Below, piece by piece: positions 37,271 to 47,407 of a stretch of 64,000 nucleotides of DNA (position 1 is its first letter; every line of letters starts with the position of its first letter). Below the pieces are notes generated by a model. It did no database searches. It saw only the letters and a program-made list of their open reading frames with translations, and was not told the DNA's origin. A program made the translations under genes and the position numbers. Source of the stretch: Cutibacterium equinum (GTDB taxonomy: Bacteria > Actinomycetota > Actinomycetes > Propionibacteriales > Propionibacteriaceae); contig NZ_CP115668.1 of the NCBI RefSeq assembly GCF_028021195.1, positions 2,418,001 through 2,482,000 on the forward strand, written 5' to 3'.

Positions 37271-38862
37271 GATTTCGAAAACTCCTTGTCGAGAACTTCC
37301 CTGACAGCACCTGGGGCGGCCGTCAGACGGGTGAAGAATTGTTCAACGACCGCCGCCAATGGCGTCGTCGTCAGGTCTACACCGAAGATGTCGGCACGGC
37401 GCAGAATCGGGGTGATGACCTTGGGATCCTGGTCCCCTAGACGCACCCCTGACACAATGGGTTTCAGGTCATCAAGCAGAGGGTCTGGCGAAAGATCGAC
37501 CGGCTTGCCGTCATCGGCGATGCCCATGAGGTATCGACACCAGGCGGCGAAGATGAATGGGATCGCCCGCAATGACGCGATATCCAGGGAATCGTCGGCT
37601 AGATAGGACTTGACAGTCTCTCCGAATCGGATCGGAATCTTCTGCGACGAATCAGTAGCAATTCGACTTGGAGTGTCGCCCAAGAATGCGTTCGGGAAAC
37701 GTTCCTCCTCGACCTCTCGGAGGAATTCCTTGGGGTCGACGATCCCGGGATCACTGACGACCGGTAGTCCCTCTTGCCATCCCAGACGGTGCACCAGACC
37801 AGCGAGACCGGGATCCTTGATGGCCTCGTCAATGGTGGGGTTACGCAACAGCACGCCGGTGACAGCCAGAGCAGTGTGTAGCGGATTCAGGCAGGTCGTC
37901 ACCTTCATCCGCTCGAACCGGTCGCAGGTGGCGCGATCGGTGAAATGAACTCCGGATCTCTCCAGTTCTGGGCGTCCGTTGGGGAAGCGATCCTCGATGA
38001 CGAGGTATTCGGCTGGCTCAGTATTGACGAATCCCGCTACCCCGGAATCGGAATCAATCGACATGTCCTCAAATGACATCGATGCCAGTTGGTCGGCGAC
38101 CTTCTGCGAGGGGGCAGGGGTGATCTTGTCGATGACCGAGATCGGGAAGGCGACTTGCTGCGATATCCACTCTACGGCGGCGTGGTCGATAATTCCCCTT
38201 TTCGCCCACTCCGCTGCGATCGTCAGCACTGAGGTGCGCAGCTTGTCCCCGTTGTGGGAGAAATTGTCACAAGAGACCAGCGCAACCGGAGTGCCACCGG
38301 AGTGGAAGCGCTGCACCAGCAGGGCCGCCATCAGGCCCATCGTCGTCGACATCTTCTCGGACATGGGGTCGCGGCTCAGATCCTCGATGACGGCCTTCTG
38401 GAAGGAACCGTCGTACCCTTTGAGCTGGTAGCCCTTCTCCGTAATCGTCAGGGTGATCATCTGCAGGCTCTCAGCGCACGCAATCTCTGTGATGCGACGA
38501 AAATCGTCAGCACGCCGGTAGGCCAGTCCTTCACTGATGGAAGCGATGACCTCGAAGTCCGTGTGGCCGTCGGCATGGGATGTGACCCCCAGGGTCAGCA
38601 GGTCATGGTCAGTGAGTCCACGATCGAGGCGCTACGCACTTCGTGGCGCGACAGCGGCGATGCCGCACTGCCCGGCTCCAGAATTCATGATGTCTTGCGC
38701 GAGTCGGGCGATATGGACACGGAACAGGTTGCCAGGACCAATATGGATCCAGCGCGGATGATCATGGGCTTGACTACGCATGTCGTCGACATCAAAGGTA
38801 GGAACGCTGATGCCGGCCTGCGCCAAGGTGCCCCTACGCAGCGAATCGAGATCCAATTTCAT
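37267..38862 (-). pseudogene. uxuB: Fructuronate reductase (mannitol dehydrogenase family) with one in-frame TAG
   Basis: UxuB reduces D-fructuronate to D-mannonate with NADH. The frame starts at ATG 38862 behind GGAGGAG and reads the family N-terminus, including WIHIGPGNLFRVHIARL and AAVAPRS. At codon 77 (complement of 38632-38634) there is a TAG. The same frame then continues RLDRGLTDHDLLTLGV, MITLTITEKGY, LVSCDNFSHNG and TCLNPLHTALAV through the normal C-terminus at 37267. Total length would be 531 residues, normal for the family, with no other lesion seen. A recent nonsense mutation, an assembly error or readthrough are the options. Translation could restart at ATG 38460, but that would lack the nucleotide-binding N-terminus. 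Confidence 0.87.
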
Positions 38863-38877
38863 GACATCTCCTCCAGA

Positions 38878-40291
38878 TCAGAGCCCGAAGACGTGGGTGG
38901 GCTGCTCCACGACGAGCCGGTGAGCAATCTCCAACGCCTCGTCCAGGTCCAGGCTGCCCGAAACCACCAGCTCGGCGAGGTGGGAGGCATCCAGACGCCG
39001 GCTCATGTCGTGGCGTGCCGGAATTGAGCAGAAGGCGCGGGTGTCGTCGATCATGCCGCTCACTCTGCTGAACCCCGCCATCTCAGTCGTGGCGTGCTTG
39101 AACCTCATCACCGACTCGGGAGCGTCGATGAACCACCACGGCACTCCGATGTAGAGGCTTCGGTACCAACCGGCCAGCGGCGCGATTTCCCGCGAGTAAA
39201 GGGTCTCGTCGATCGTGAACACGACCAGCTTGAGGTCGGTGTTGCCAAATTTGTCGAGCAATGGGTGCAAGGAATCGACGGCTTCCAGAGCCAGCGGCAC
39301 GTCAGAGCCGATGTCAGCCCCGAAGCGTCGAAAGGCGGCAGTGTCGTGGTTGCGATACACCGCTGGGTGGACGGTCATCGCCAAGCCGTCCTCACTGGCC
39401 ATTCTCGCCTGATCGGTGAAGAGATGCCGACGCAGCAGGGTCATCTCCTCGACAGTGGCCCGCCCCGCGACCGAGTCGGCAAAAATCGCCGCTGCACGAT
39501 CGTGGTCGAGAATGACGGTGCCCAGGTCACGGTGGCTATGGTCACTGGAGACCGCCCCGTGACCCTTGAAGTAAGCACGACGTCTCTCCATGGCCGCGGT
39601 GAATCCATCGAGGGTCGTCGCGTCGCAGCCGCTCACCTCTGACAGCTTCGCAAGGAGGTCCGTCCAGCCTGCGGCCGCCGGCTCCAAGTACTTGTCAGGG
39701 CGGAAGGTGGGAGCAACACGACGAGTAAAAAGTGTCGTCAGATGCCAACCGGGCGTGGCCGTCAAGGCCATCGCAGGGGTCGTCGGTGGTTGCGATGAAG
39801 GTGATGTCGAAGGTGCCCATCAGGGCGCGAGGACGGAAGTCCGGCTGAGCGATGCGCTCAGCGACAGCATCATAAATCCGATCAGCGGTCTCGGCGCTAG
39901 GCCGCTCGGTGACGCCAAAAATGCCGACCAGCTGGTCCACGAGCCAGTAACGCATGGCCGTACCAGCAAAATCGCGCCAGTGCTCACAGAGGATACGGAA
40001 GGCCTTTCTGTTGTCCTCCTCGCTCATCGACTCGCGCCCGACACCGAGATCCCCAAGATCGACGCCATTGGCGTGAAGCAGACGATTCACGTAATGGTCT
40101 GGGGTGATGAGCAGACTCGTCGGATCTGAGAACGCCAGGTCATCGGCAATCCACGACACCGGAACATGACCATGGGGAGAAATAATGGGCAGTCCCTTCG
40201 TGGATCGGTAGATTTCGCGCGCAGCGGCCAGGGCAGAGGGCTCCTGTGGCAGCAGGCGGTCATCGGAAAGGGTGAGAGTCGGCGTTGACAT
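38878..40291 (-). pseudogene. uxaC: Glucuronate isomerase split by a +1 frameshift
   Basis: UxaC isomerises D-glucuronate to D-fructuronate. The 5' frame encodes LPIISPHGHVPVSWIADD, PDHYVNRLLHANGV and ITFIATTDDPCDGLDGH, then runs out at 39695. The 3' frame, overlapping from 39771, encodes TRRVAPTFRPDKYLEPA, LGTVILDHDRAA and ends QPTHVFGL. The join falls at a run of five A on the plus strand (39727-39731). With four A the product would read continuously (DDTFTRRVAPTF) at about 470 residues, the normal length. ATG 40291 fits the family N-terminus. It follows lacI by 63 bp and precedes uxuB by 15 bp. Confidence 0.87.
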
Positions 40292-40354
40292 GACACACAC
40301 TGTGCCGCTTGACGGCATGCCTTGAAACCCGTTGCCGTCACTTGCCCCACATCG

Positions 40355-41404
40355 TCAACCAGATTCGCGCGCAACGAAGGACACCGGGACGACGTCCTCG
40401 CTGGGAGCCTGATGCTCATGGCGGCTCGGCCTCTCCACCGTGTCGAGAAGCCGATTGACGGCCACCACGCCCATCTGGAACTGGTTGACGCGAATCGTCG
40501 ACAGGGCCGGTGAGACCAGCGCCGAGAAGGGAATGTCGTCGAATCCAATGACCGCCACGTCGCCAGGAACCTTGACCCCACAAGCCATCGCTCGTCTCAT
40601 GAAACCGATGGCAATGAGATCGTTGTAGGCGATGACGGCCGAGGTCGGATGGGCCTTCCACATGTCGAAGACCTCGATGCCACCCCTGATGGTTGGTGTT
40701 GGGCAGGCAAGTTGATGGACCGTCACCCTTCCGTTTCGCCGCGCCCGGTCGAGCAAACTGCGCCACCTCACTCCGGACTGCCACGATGCCGTGGGCCCTG
40801 CGAAATAGGTCACCGTGAAGCGTTCATCAGCCACGAGGTGGGCGAGGGCATCCCCAAGACCTTCATCGGCGGCCGGCGTCACCGACGACACCCCGGGCAC
40901 CTTGCGATTGACGGTAATCACCGGTTTCATCCCGGCCAGGTGCCGCAAACCAGCATCGGACATACGCGAGCCGGCAAAAATGAAACCGTCCACGGTGGCC
41001 AAGGATCGTTTCGTCGTCTCGGACTCGATATCGGAGGACTCGTTGGAGTCGATGAGGACAACCATGTAGCCGCGTTTACGGGCGCCAGCGAAAATTCCCT
41101 TGACGGTGGCACCGAACACCGGGTTCATGGCGTCAGCAACGCATGCGGCGACGAGATGGTGAGTTCGGCTCGTCGATACTCTGGGCACCTCGTCCTGACG
41201 GTAACCGAGCTCGCGGGCAGCGTGAAAGATCCGTTCCGACGTCTTGACGCTCACTCGCCCCGGACGAGAAAATGCCCGGGACACAGTGGACGGAGCAACG
41301 CCAGCAGCCCGCGCGACGTCGCTGATGGTAACCGGTGTGGTCGACCTCTCGCCTGCCTCTACCGCCGGCTCGCGTGTCTCATGCCCGAGATACACAGGGT
41401 GCAA
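40355..41404 (-). CDS. LacI-family repressor of the glucuronide locus
   Basis: This 349-residue repressor has a helix-turn-helix near residues 25-47 (VTISDVARAAGVAPSTVSRAF) and a full sensor domain ending VAVIGFDDIPFSALVSPALS. It is divergent from the GPH symporter gene and heads the uxaC-uxuB-uxuA strand, which suggests it represses both directions until a glucuronide or hexuronate binds. The first 24 residues lack family similarity, so the start may be downstream. It appears intact although two genes it would control are broken. Confidence 0.92.
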   Translation of the reverse strand: MHPVYLGHETREPAVEAGERSTTPVTISDVARAAGVAPSTVSRAFSRPGRVSVKTSERIFHAARELGYRQDEVPRVSTSRTHHLVAACVADAMNPVFGATVKGIFAGARKRGYMVVLIDSNESSDIESETTKRSLATVDGFIFAGSRMSDAGLRHLAGMKPVITVNRKVPGVSSVTPAADEGLGDALAHLVADERFTVTYFAGPTASWQSGVRWRSLLDRARRNGRVTVHQLACPTPTIRGGIEVFDMWKAHPTSAVIAYNDLIAIGFMRRAMACGVKVPGDVAVIGFDDIPFSALVSPALSTIRVNQFQMGVVAVNRLLDTVERPSRHEHQAPSEDVVPVSFVARESG

Positions 41405-41525
41405 ACGGTGGCAAAGGATCGCAGTTCCCGGTGTCCCGGTGCGACTCTCTCAGCAAGGCGATGTTGCCTGTCCACAATGCTACGACGATGATCGTCGCAG
41501 CCCCGGGAAACATAGAGGGTTGTCA

Positions 41526-42950
41526 ATGTCGACCAGTACAACGAAGAGTCAGAAGGCTGAAGCAGTCAACGCTCGCGATTTCGATCTTCGCGACATGATC
41601 GGCTACGCGCTTGGTGACGTCGGAAACAATTTCACCTTCAACCTGGTGAATTCTTTCCTGATGATCTTCTACACCAATGTTTTCGGCCTCAAGGCCGCCT
41701 TGGTGGGCGCGCTGTTCATGTCCGCCCGACTGATCGATGCGTTCGTCGACATCATGGTCGGCCGCCTTATTGACAATGCCAAGATGACCAAGCGCGGACG
41801 GTTCACCCCATGGGTCATGCGGATGAAGTTCCCACTCGCAGCCTCCGCAATTCTGCTCTTCCTCCCGGCCGCTGGGCACCTCCCCATGACGACGCGAGTC
41901 ATTTACGCCTTCGTCACTTACCTGGCCTGGGGCATCTTCTACTCCTTCGTCAACATCCCTTATGGATCGATGGCTTCGGCCATCTCAGGCACGCCGCGCA
42001 ACAAAACCTCACTGTCCACTGCTCGTAGCATCGGATCGGCTTCCGGCGCCGCCATCGTCAGCTATGTCGTGCCACTCATCATGTATGGCAACAACTCCCG
42101 CCAGATCAACCCGCACCGGTTCTTCATAGGGGTCACGATCTTCGCCATCCTCGGTCTGTTCTGCTATGTCGGTCTGACGATGCTCACCGTCGAGCGGATT
42201 CGAATCGATAAAACCAAGCCTGTCCCACTGGGTAGGATGTTCTCCGAGATGGCCCATAACAAGGCCCTCGTCATGTTAGTCATCATCGACATCCTCGTCG
42301 TCATCAACCAGAACCTTTCCGGCGTCACCCTGACCTACCTGTTCAATGATTACTTCCAGAACAAGACAGCAATGTCCATCGCCCTGGTTTTCAATTTCAC
42401 GACAGTCATCCTCGTGGCGCCTTTCGCGCAAACCCTCGTACGGAAATTTGGTAGAAAAGAATCCGCTACGGTGGCATTATTCTTCGCTGCGGGCATATAC
42501 GGCGCTACGCTCATCATCCACACCCACAACCCCTGGATCTTCCTCGTCGGTCTGTTCTTCGGGTCTCTGGGCGCTGGTGTGTTCAACCTCATGGTGTGGG
42601 CCTTCATCACCGACGTCATCGACGCTCAGGAGGTCATGTCAGGGGAGCGCGAGGACGGCATTATTTACGGTGTCAATTCCTTCGCCCGCAAGCTCGCTCA
42701 GGGCATCGCCGGTGGTTTGGGTGGTGCCATGCTGACGATGATCGGCTACCAGTCTTCCTCGCAGGGTGGCGCGGTTCAGTCTGAGTCGGTCGCCAACAAC
42801 CTGTACACCCTTGCCACCGCCATCCCGACGGTCTGCTGCCTCGGCGCTGCCCTCCTCCTGCTGGCATACCCGCTCACCCGCGCCAAGGTCATCGCCAACG
42901 CCGACGAACTCGCACGTCGTCACGAAGCCCAGGCCGAGCACAACGCCTGA
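41526..42950 (+). CDS. GPH-family glucuronide:cation symporter
   Basis: The protein would import glucuronides with a cation across the membrane. The 474-residue length and about 12 hydrophobic segments fit the glycoside-pentoside-hexuronide family (MelB, XynB, UidB). The N-terminus DMIGYALGDVGNNFTFNLV and the loop GRLIDNAKMTKRGRFTPWV, read in parts, are family marks, as is GSMASAISGTPRNKTSLS. ATG 41526 is used; an upstream in-frame start would overlap the divergent lacI. It is followed after 23 bp by the GH31 gene and then uidA, so uptake and cleavage genes form one operon. Confidence 0.92.
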   Translation: MSTSTTKSQKAEAVNARDFDLRDMIGYALGDVGNNFTFNLVNSFLMIFYTNVFGLKAALVGALFMSARLIDAFVDIMVGRLIDNAKMTKRGRFTPWVMRMKFPLAASAILLFLPAAGHLPMTTRVIYAFVTYLAWGIFYSFVNIPYGSMASAISGTPRNKTSLSTARSIGSASGAAIVSYVVPLIMYGNNSRQINPHRFFIGVTIFAILGLFCYVGLTMLTVERIRIDKTKPVPLGRMFSEMAHNKALVMLVIIDILVVINQNLSGVTLTYLFNDYFQNKTAMSIALVFNFTTVILVAPFAQTLVRKFGRKESATVALFFAAGIYGATLIIHTHNPWIFLVGLFFGSLGAGVFNLMVWAFITDVIDAQEVMSGEREDGIIYGVNSFARKLAQGIAGGLGGAMLTMIGYQSSSQGGAVQSESVANNLYTLATAIPTVCCLGAALLLLAYPLTRAKVIANADELARRHEAQAEHNA

Positions 42951-42973
42951 TCCCACCATCACGGAGGCACATC

Positions 42974-45506
42974 ATGGACACGCTCATGAGAATCACCGAT
43001 CACTCGACGACCCCGTCGGGCATCAAATTGACAATCGACGAGAGATGGCGTGCCTCGGTCAGATTTGTGACGCAGGCCATCGCCCACGTGCGAATTTTTG
43101 ACATCGCGGGCCCCCAGCTTGACCGCACCTGGAGCATCAGCCTCGGCCCCGATGTCACCGAGCAAACAGGGTTCGGCCCCGACCACCTGCTCGACCACTC
43201 TCCCGCCCCGGCATGGGAAGGCCATTCCCGCGACGTCGCACCTATTGAGGATGTGGAAGTGGCAACGACCGTCGCCGGCAGTGCAGCAGAGGTCGCCAGC
43301 CATCCCGAGTTCTCCGGCGTCTATGCCGACGAGCCCGTCGATTCGCCCGACCCCGATGAAAAAGCCTTCATCGTTGGCACAGACTGCTTGAGGGTCATCA
43401 TCCGGGACTGTCCGCTGCGGATGACTTGGCAACGTCGAACCGACGACTGGGTCACCGTCAGCGAGGATCGTCCCACCGGCGCCTACGAAATCGGATCACG
43501 AACCGGCCGGGTGGCCCATCATTGGGTTCGAAATGCCGACGACCGCTACTACGGACTCGGCGAGAAAACCGGCAACCTGGAACGCACCGGGCGCATTTTC
43601 GACATGCGCTGCCTGGATGCCCTTGGTTACGACGCCGGCACCACTGACCCGCTGTACAAGCATGTCCCTTTCCTCATGACTCGCACCGCCAACGGTGCCC
43701 TCGGCATCTTTTACGACAACCTCTCGGCGTCGCGGTTCAACCTGGGAGCGGAGGTCGACAATTATCACCGCCCCTTCACCTCCTGGCAGACCTCACGGCG
43801 ACATCGATTACTGGGTGATGACCGCCGAGCATGTATCCGGCCTCACCCCGCAGATTCTTCGCCTCACAGGCGACCCGGCCTTCCTGCCGCGTTGGGCCCT
43901 GGGTTACTCAGGTTCGACGATGCACTACACCGATGCGCCCGACGCCTCCCACCAACTGCTCACATTCATCGACCTGTTACGGGAGCACGCCATCCCGTGC
44001 GATTCGTTCCAACTGTCGTCGGGTTACACCACCATTGGGCCGCGTCGCTACGTCTTCACCTGGAACCGTGACAAATTCCCCCAACCCACCGAGACAACCG
44101 GGAAGTTCCGTGACGCCGGCCTTCACCTGGCGGCAAACATCAAGCCAGGTCTGTTGACGACGCACCCTTTGTACTGCGAGGCGGCCGATGCGGGAATTAT
44201 CGTCACCGACTCGCGCACCGGCCGGCCCGTCACCTCGATGTTCTGGGGAGGTCACGGCAGCAACGTCGACTTCACCAATCCGCGCGGCGTCCAGTGGTGG
44301 AAGGACAATGTCCGCAGCCAACTCATCGACATGGGCGTCGAATCCACCTGGAACGACAACAACGAGTACGAATTGTGGTCCGAGGACGCCACCTGTGACG
44401 GTTTCGGTCACCCGGTGGAGCTCGACCGGATCCGCCCGGTGCAGGCTCTGCTCATGAATCGCGCATCCTATGAGGCCCAGTGCGAGGCGGCTCCCGGCGA
44501 GCGCCCGTTCCTCATCTCCCGCTCCGGACCGCTCGGACTACAGCGGTATGTCCAGACGTGGAGTGGCGACAATTCCACCTCTTGGCGCACCCTGAAGTAC
44601 AACACTCGGATGGGTGTGGGGATGAGCATGTCCGGACTGGTCAATTTCGGCCACGACGTGGGCGGTTCCGCCGGAACCGCCCGTCCCAGTCCCGAGCTTT
44701 TTGCCCGCTGGGTGGCCAACGGCGTCATGCATCCGCGATTCACCATTCATTCCTGGCACGATGACGGCTCGGTCAACGAACCGTGGATGTACCCGGAAAT
44801 TACCGGCATCGTCCGGAGCATGATCCGTCTGCGTTACCGGCTCATCCCTTTCCTCTACACCTTGTCCTACCTGGCTGCAGAGCGGCGCGAGCCCATTGTC
44901 AACCCCGTGTTCACCCTCGATGACGCCCTTGTCGAGGAATCTGACGACTTCGTTCTGGGCCATGACCTCCTGGTCGCATCCGTCGTGGAGGAAGGGCAGG
45001 CCACTCGCACTGTCACCCTCCCCGACGTCCCCGGCGGCTGGTTCGAATTCGACACCGGCATTCACCATGACCCAGGGACGGTTACCCTCGACGCCCCACT
45101 GGACCGCCTTCCTTTGCTGGTTCGCGCCGGGGCCGGGATCCCGCAATGTACCCTTCCTGAACCCTCCGACGAGATCATCACAACCCAGACTGTCGAAAAC
45201 TCCCCGCACCACGTCGTTCTGTACCTTCCTGACCGCGAAGGCCACTCGGAGGGATTCTTCTTCGATGACGACGGCCACACCGATGGTTACCGCAAGGGGC
45301 ACGGGTACTGGTTGACCTGGACCGCCGATCACGACGACACCACCGTCACCGTCCACACACACGTAGAAGGGGACTACCAGCCGCCGTGGACAGCGATGGA
45401 TTTTGTCCTGAGACCCGGAGATAACCGCACTATCAAGGTCATCACCGAGGCCACCCCTTCAGCCCCAAGTCAGCACGCCACGACAGAAAACACCCGGAGG
45501 TCATGA
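42974..45506 (+). pseudogene. GH31-family glycosidase (alpha-glucosidase/alpha-xylosidase) with frameshift
   Basis: GH31 enzymes hydrolyse alpha-linked sugars from glycosides. The 5' frame from ATG 42974 (GGAGG upstream) encodes the N-terminal domain up to FNLGAEVDNYHRPFTSWQTS. The 3' frame takes over at GDIDYWVMTAEHVSG near 43797. Removing one base there gives one protein of about 843 residues, normal for GH31. The nucleophile region WNDNNEYEL and the acid/base region TWSGDN are intact in the 3' part. The stop overlaps the uidA start by 4 bp. The lesion, if real, inactivates the enzyme because the barrel is broken upstream of the active site. Confidence 0.82.
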
Positions 45507-47287
45507 TGCTTCGCCCCCAGACCACCCCCACCCGAGAGACACAGTGTCTGTCTGGAATGTGGGACTTCGCCTTCGACGCCGAGGATCACGGTCAGGCCGA
45601 GGGATGGTTCGCCCAACGGCTGCCTGAGCGCACCGAGATGGCGGTTCCGGCCTCCTACCAGGACCTCTTCACCGACCCCGGCGCCCGTGATCATGTCGGC
45701 CCGGTGTGGTACCAGCGCGACGCCCGAATCCCGCGAGGCTGGGCTGACGACCGCGTCGTCATTCACTTTGAGTCCGCCACTCACGCCGCCACGGTCTGGG
45801 GCAACGATGTCGAGGTCGCCAACCACGTCGGCGGGTACCTCCCCTTCGAGGCCGACATCACCGACCACGTCCGCGCGGGCGAACAATGCCGGCTCACGGT
45901 GCGCGTCGACAATCGGCTGTCCTTCCAGACCATTCCGCCGGGAATCGTCGTCGACTCCCCCGAAGGCCCGAAACAGAGGTACTGGCACGATTTCTTCAAC
46001 TACGCCGGCATTCACCGAGACGTTTGGCTGTGTAGCCGCCCGGCCGCCCACGTCGAGGATGTCACCATCACCACCGACATCGACGGGGACGACGGAATCG
46101 TCACCTGGAAGGTGGTCTCGCAGAATTCTGACTCCTTGACGACCCAGGTGACGATTTTTGACGCCGAGGGCAACGAGGTCGCTCAAGCAACCGGCGCCTC
46201 TGCGACCACCCGCATCCCCTCGGCCCACCTCTGGCAGCCAGGACAGGGCTACCTCTACGAGGCCGAAATCTGCCTACTCAACGGACAGCGCGTCGTCGAT
46301 TCCTACCGCCAAGCTTTTGGTGTGCGGACGGTTCGTGTCGACGGAAATCGCCTCCTCGTCAACGGTGAGCCCATCCACCTACGAGGCTTCGGGATGCATG
46401 AGGATCACCAGACCATCGGCAAAGCCCACAACGATGCCCTCATGCTGCGCGACGCCGCGTGCCTGGAATGGATCGGGGCGAACTCACTGCGCACCTCTCA
46501 TTATCCCTACTCCGAGCACGTCCTTGACTACGCCGATCGTCACGGATTACTCATCATCGACGAGACTCCGGCAGTCGGCATGAACATGGGCCTGGGAGGC
46601 GGCATTTTTGGCGCCCAGGGTTACACGACTTTCTCTGCGGAGACCATCAACGACCAGACCCAGGCAGTTCACGCACAGGTCATCCGCGATCTCATTGCCC
46701 GTGACAAAAACCACCCCAGCGTCATCATCTGGTCCATCGCCAACGAGCCGGAGTCCGAGACCGAGGCAGCAGAAAACTACTTCCGACCCCTCTTCGACGT
46801 CGCCCGTGACGCCGACCCCACCCGCCCAGTGAGTTTTGTCAACGTCATGCTCGCCCCATACGGAAAGTGCCGGGTCTCGCAATACTCCGACGTTCTTCTC
46901 CTCAACCGCTACTACGGCTGGTATGTCGACACCGGTGACCTGGCCGCCGCCGAGCGTCACTGGCGCGAGGAAATGGCCGGCTGGGCCAGCGAAAACAAGC
47001 CGATCATCATCACCGAGTACGGCGCCGACACCATGCCCGGCCTGCACCAGATCCCAGCTCAGCCATGGAGCGAGGAGTACCAGGTCGAGGTCCTGGAGAT
47101 GAACGAGCGGGTCTTTGACTCCTTCGACGCCGTCATCGGCGAGCAGATCTGGAACTTCGCGGACTTCGCGACCACCAGCGGCACCATGCGCGTCGGGGGC
47201 AACCGCAAGGGCATCTTCACCCGGGATCGTCAGCCCAAGATGGCCGCCTTCCACCTTCGTAAGAGGTGGCGCGGCATCGAGGACTGA
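45503..47287 (+). CDS. uidA: Beta-glucuronidase, GH2 family
   Basis: The enzyme releases D-glucuronate from beta-glucuronides. The 594-residue protein has the GH2 sugar-binding, immunoglobulin-like and TIM-barrel domains. The acid/base Glu lies in IIWSIANEPES and the nucleophile Glu in IIITEYGAD. The signature NYAGIHRDVWL near residue 170 and the Asn-x-Lys motif region (GNRKGIFTRDRQPK) near the C-terminus support glucuronidase specificity over galactosidase. It begins within the stop of the GH31 gene (ATGA overlap). A GGAGG site precedes ATG 45503; ATG 45506 is an alternative. It appears intact. Confidence 0.95.
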   Translation: MMLRPQTTPTRETQCLSGMWDFAFDAEDHGQAEGWFAQRLPERTEMAVPASYQDLFTDPGARDHVGPVWYQRDARIPRGWADDRVVIHFESATHAATVWGNDVEVANHVGGYLPFEADITDHVRAGEQCRLTVRVDNRLSFQTIPPGIVVDSPEGPKQRYWHDFFNYAGIHRDVWLCSRPAAHVEDVTITTDIDGDDGIVTWKVVSQNSDSLTTQVTIFDAEGNEVAQATGASATTRIPSAHLWQPGQGYLYEAEICLLNGQRVVDSYRQAFGVRTVRVDGNRLLVNGEPIHLRGFGMHEDHQTIGKAHNDALMLRDAACLEWIGANSLRTSHYPYSEHVLDYADRHGLLIIDETPAVGMNMGLGGGIFGAQGYTTFSAETINDQTQAVHAQVIRDLIARDKNHPSVIIWSIANEPESETEAAENYFRPLFDVARDADPTRPVSFVNVMLAPYGKCRVSQYSDVLLLNRYYGWYVDTGDLAAAERHWREEMAGWASENKPIIITEYGADTMPGLHQIPAQPWSEEYQVEVLEMNERVFDSFDAVIGEQIWNFADFATTSGTMRVGGNRKGIFTRDRQPKMAAFHLRKRWRGIED

Positions 47288-47407
47288 CTCGGGACCACCC
47301 GTTGGACGGTCGTGGGCGCCCGTGCCCTGACGCCCATCCCCGCTCACCCCTGATGCCCGTCTGGCCAATCTTCATTGAAACCTCACAACTCGGGGAACAA
47401 TGGATTC

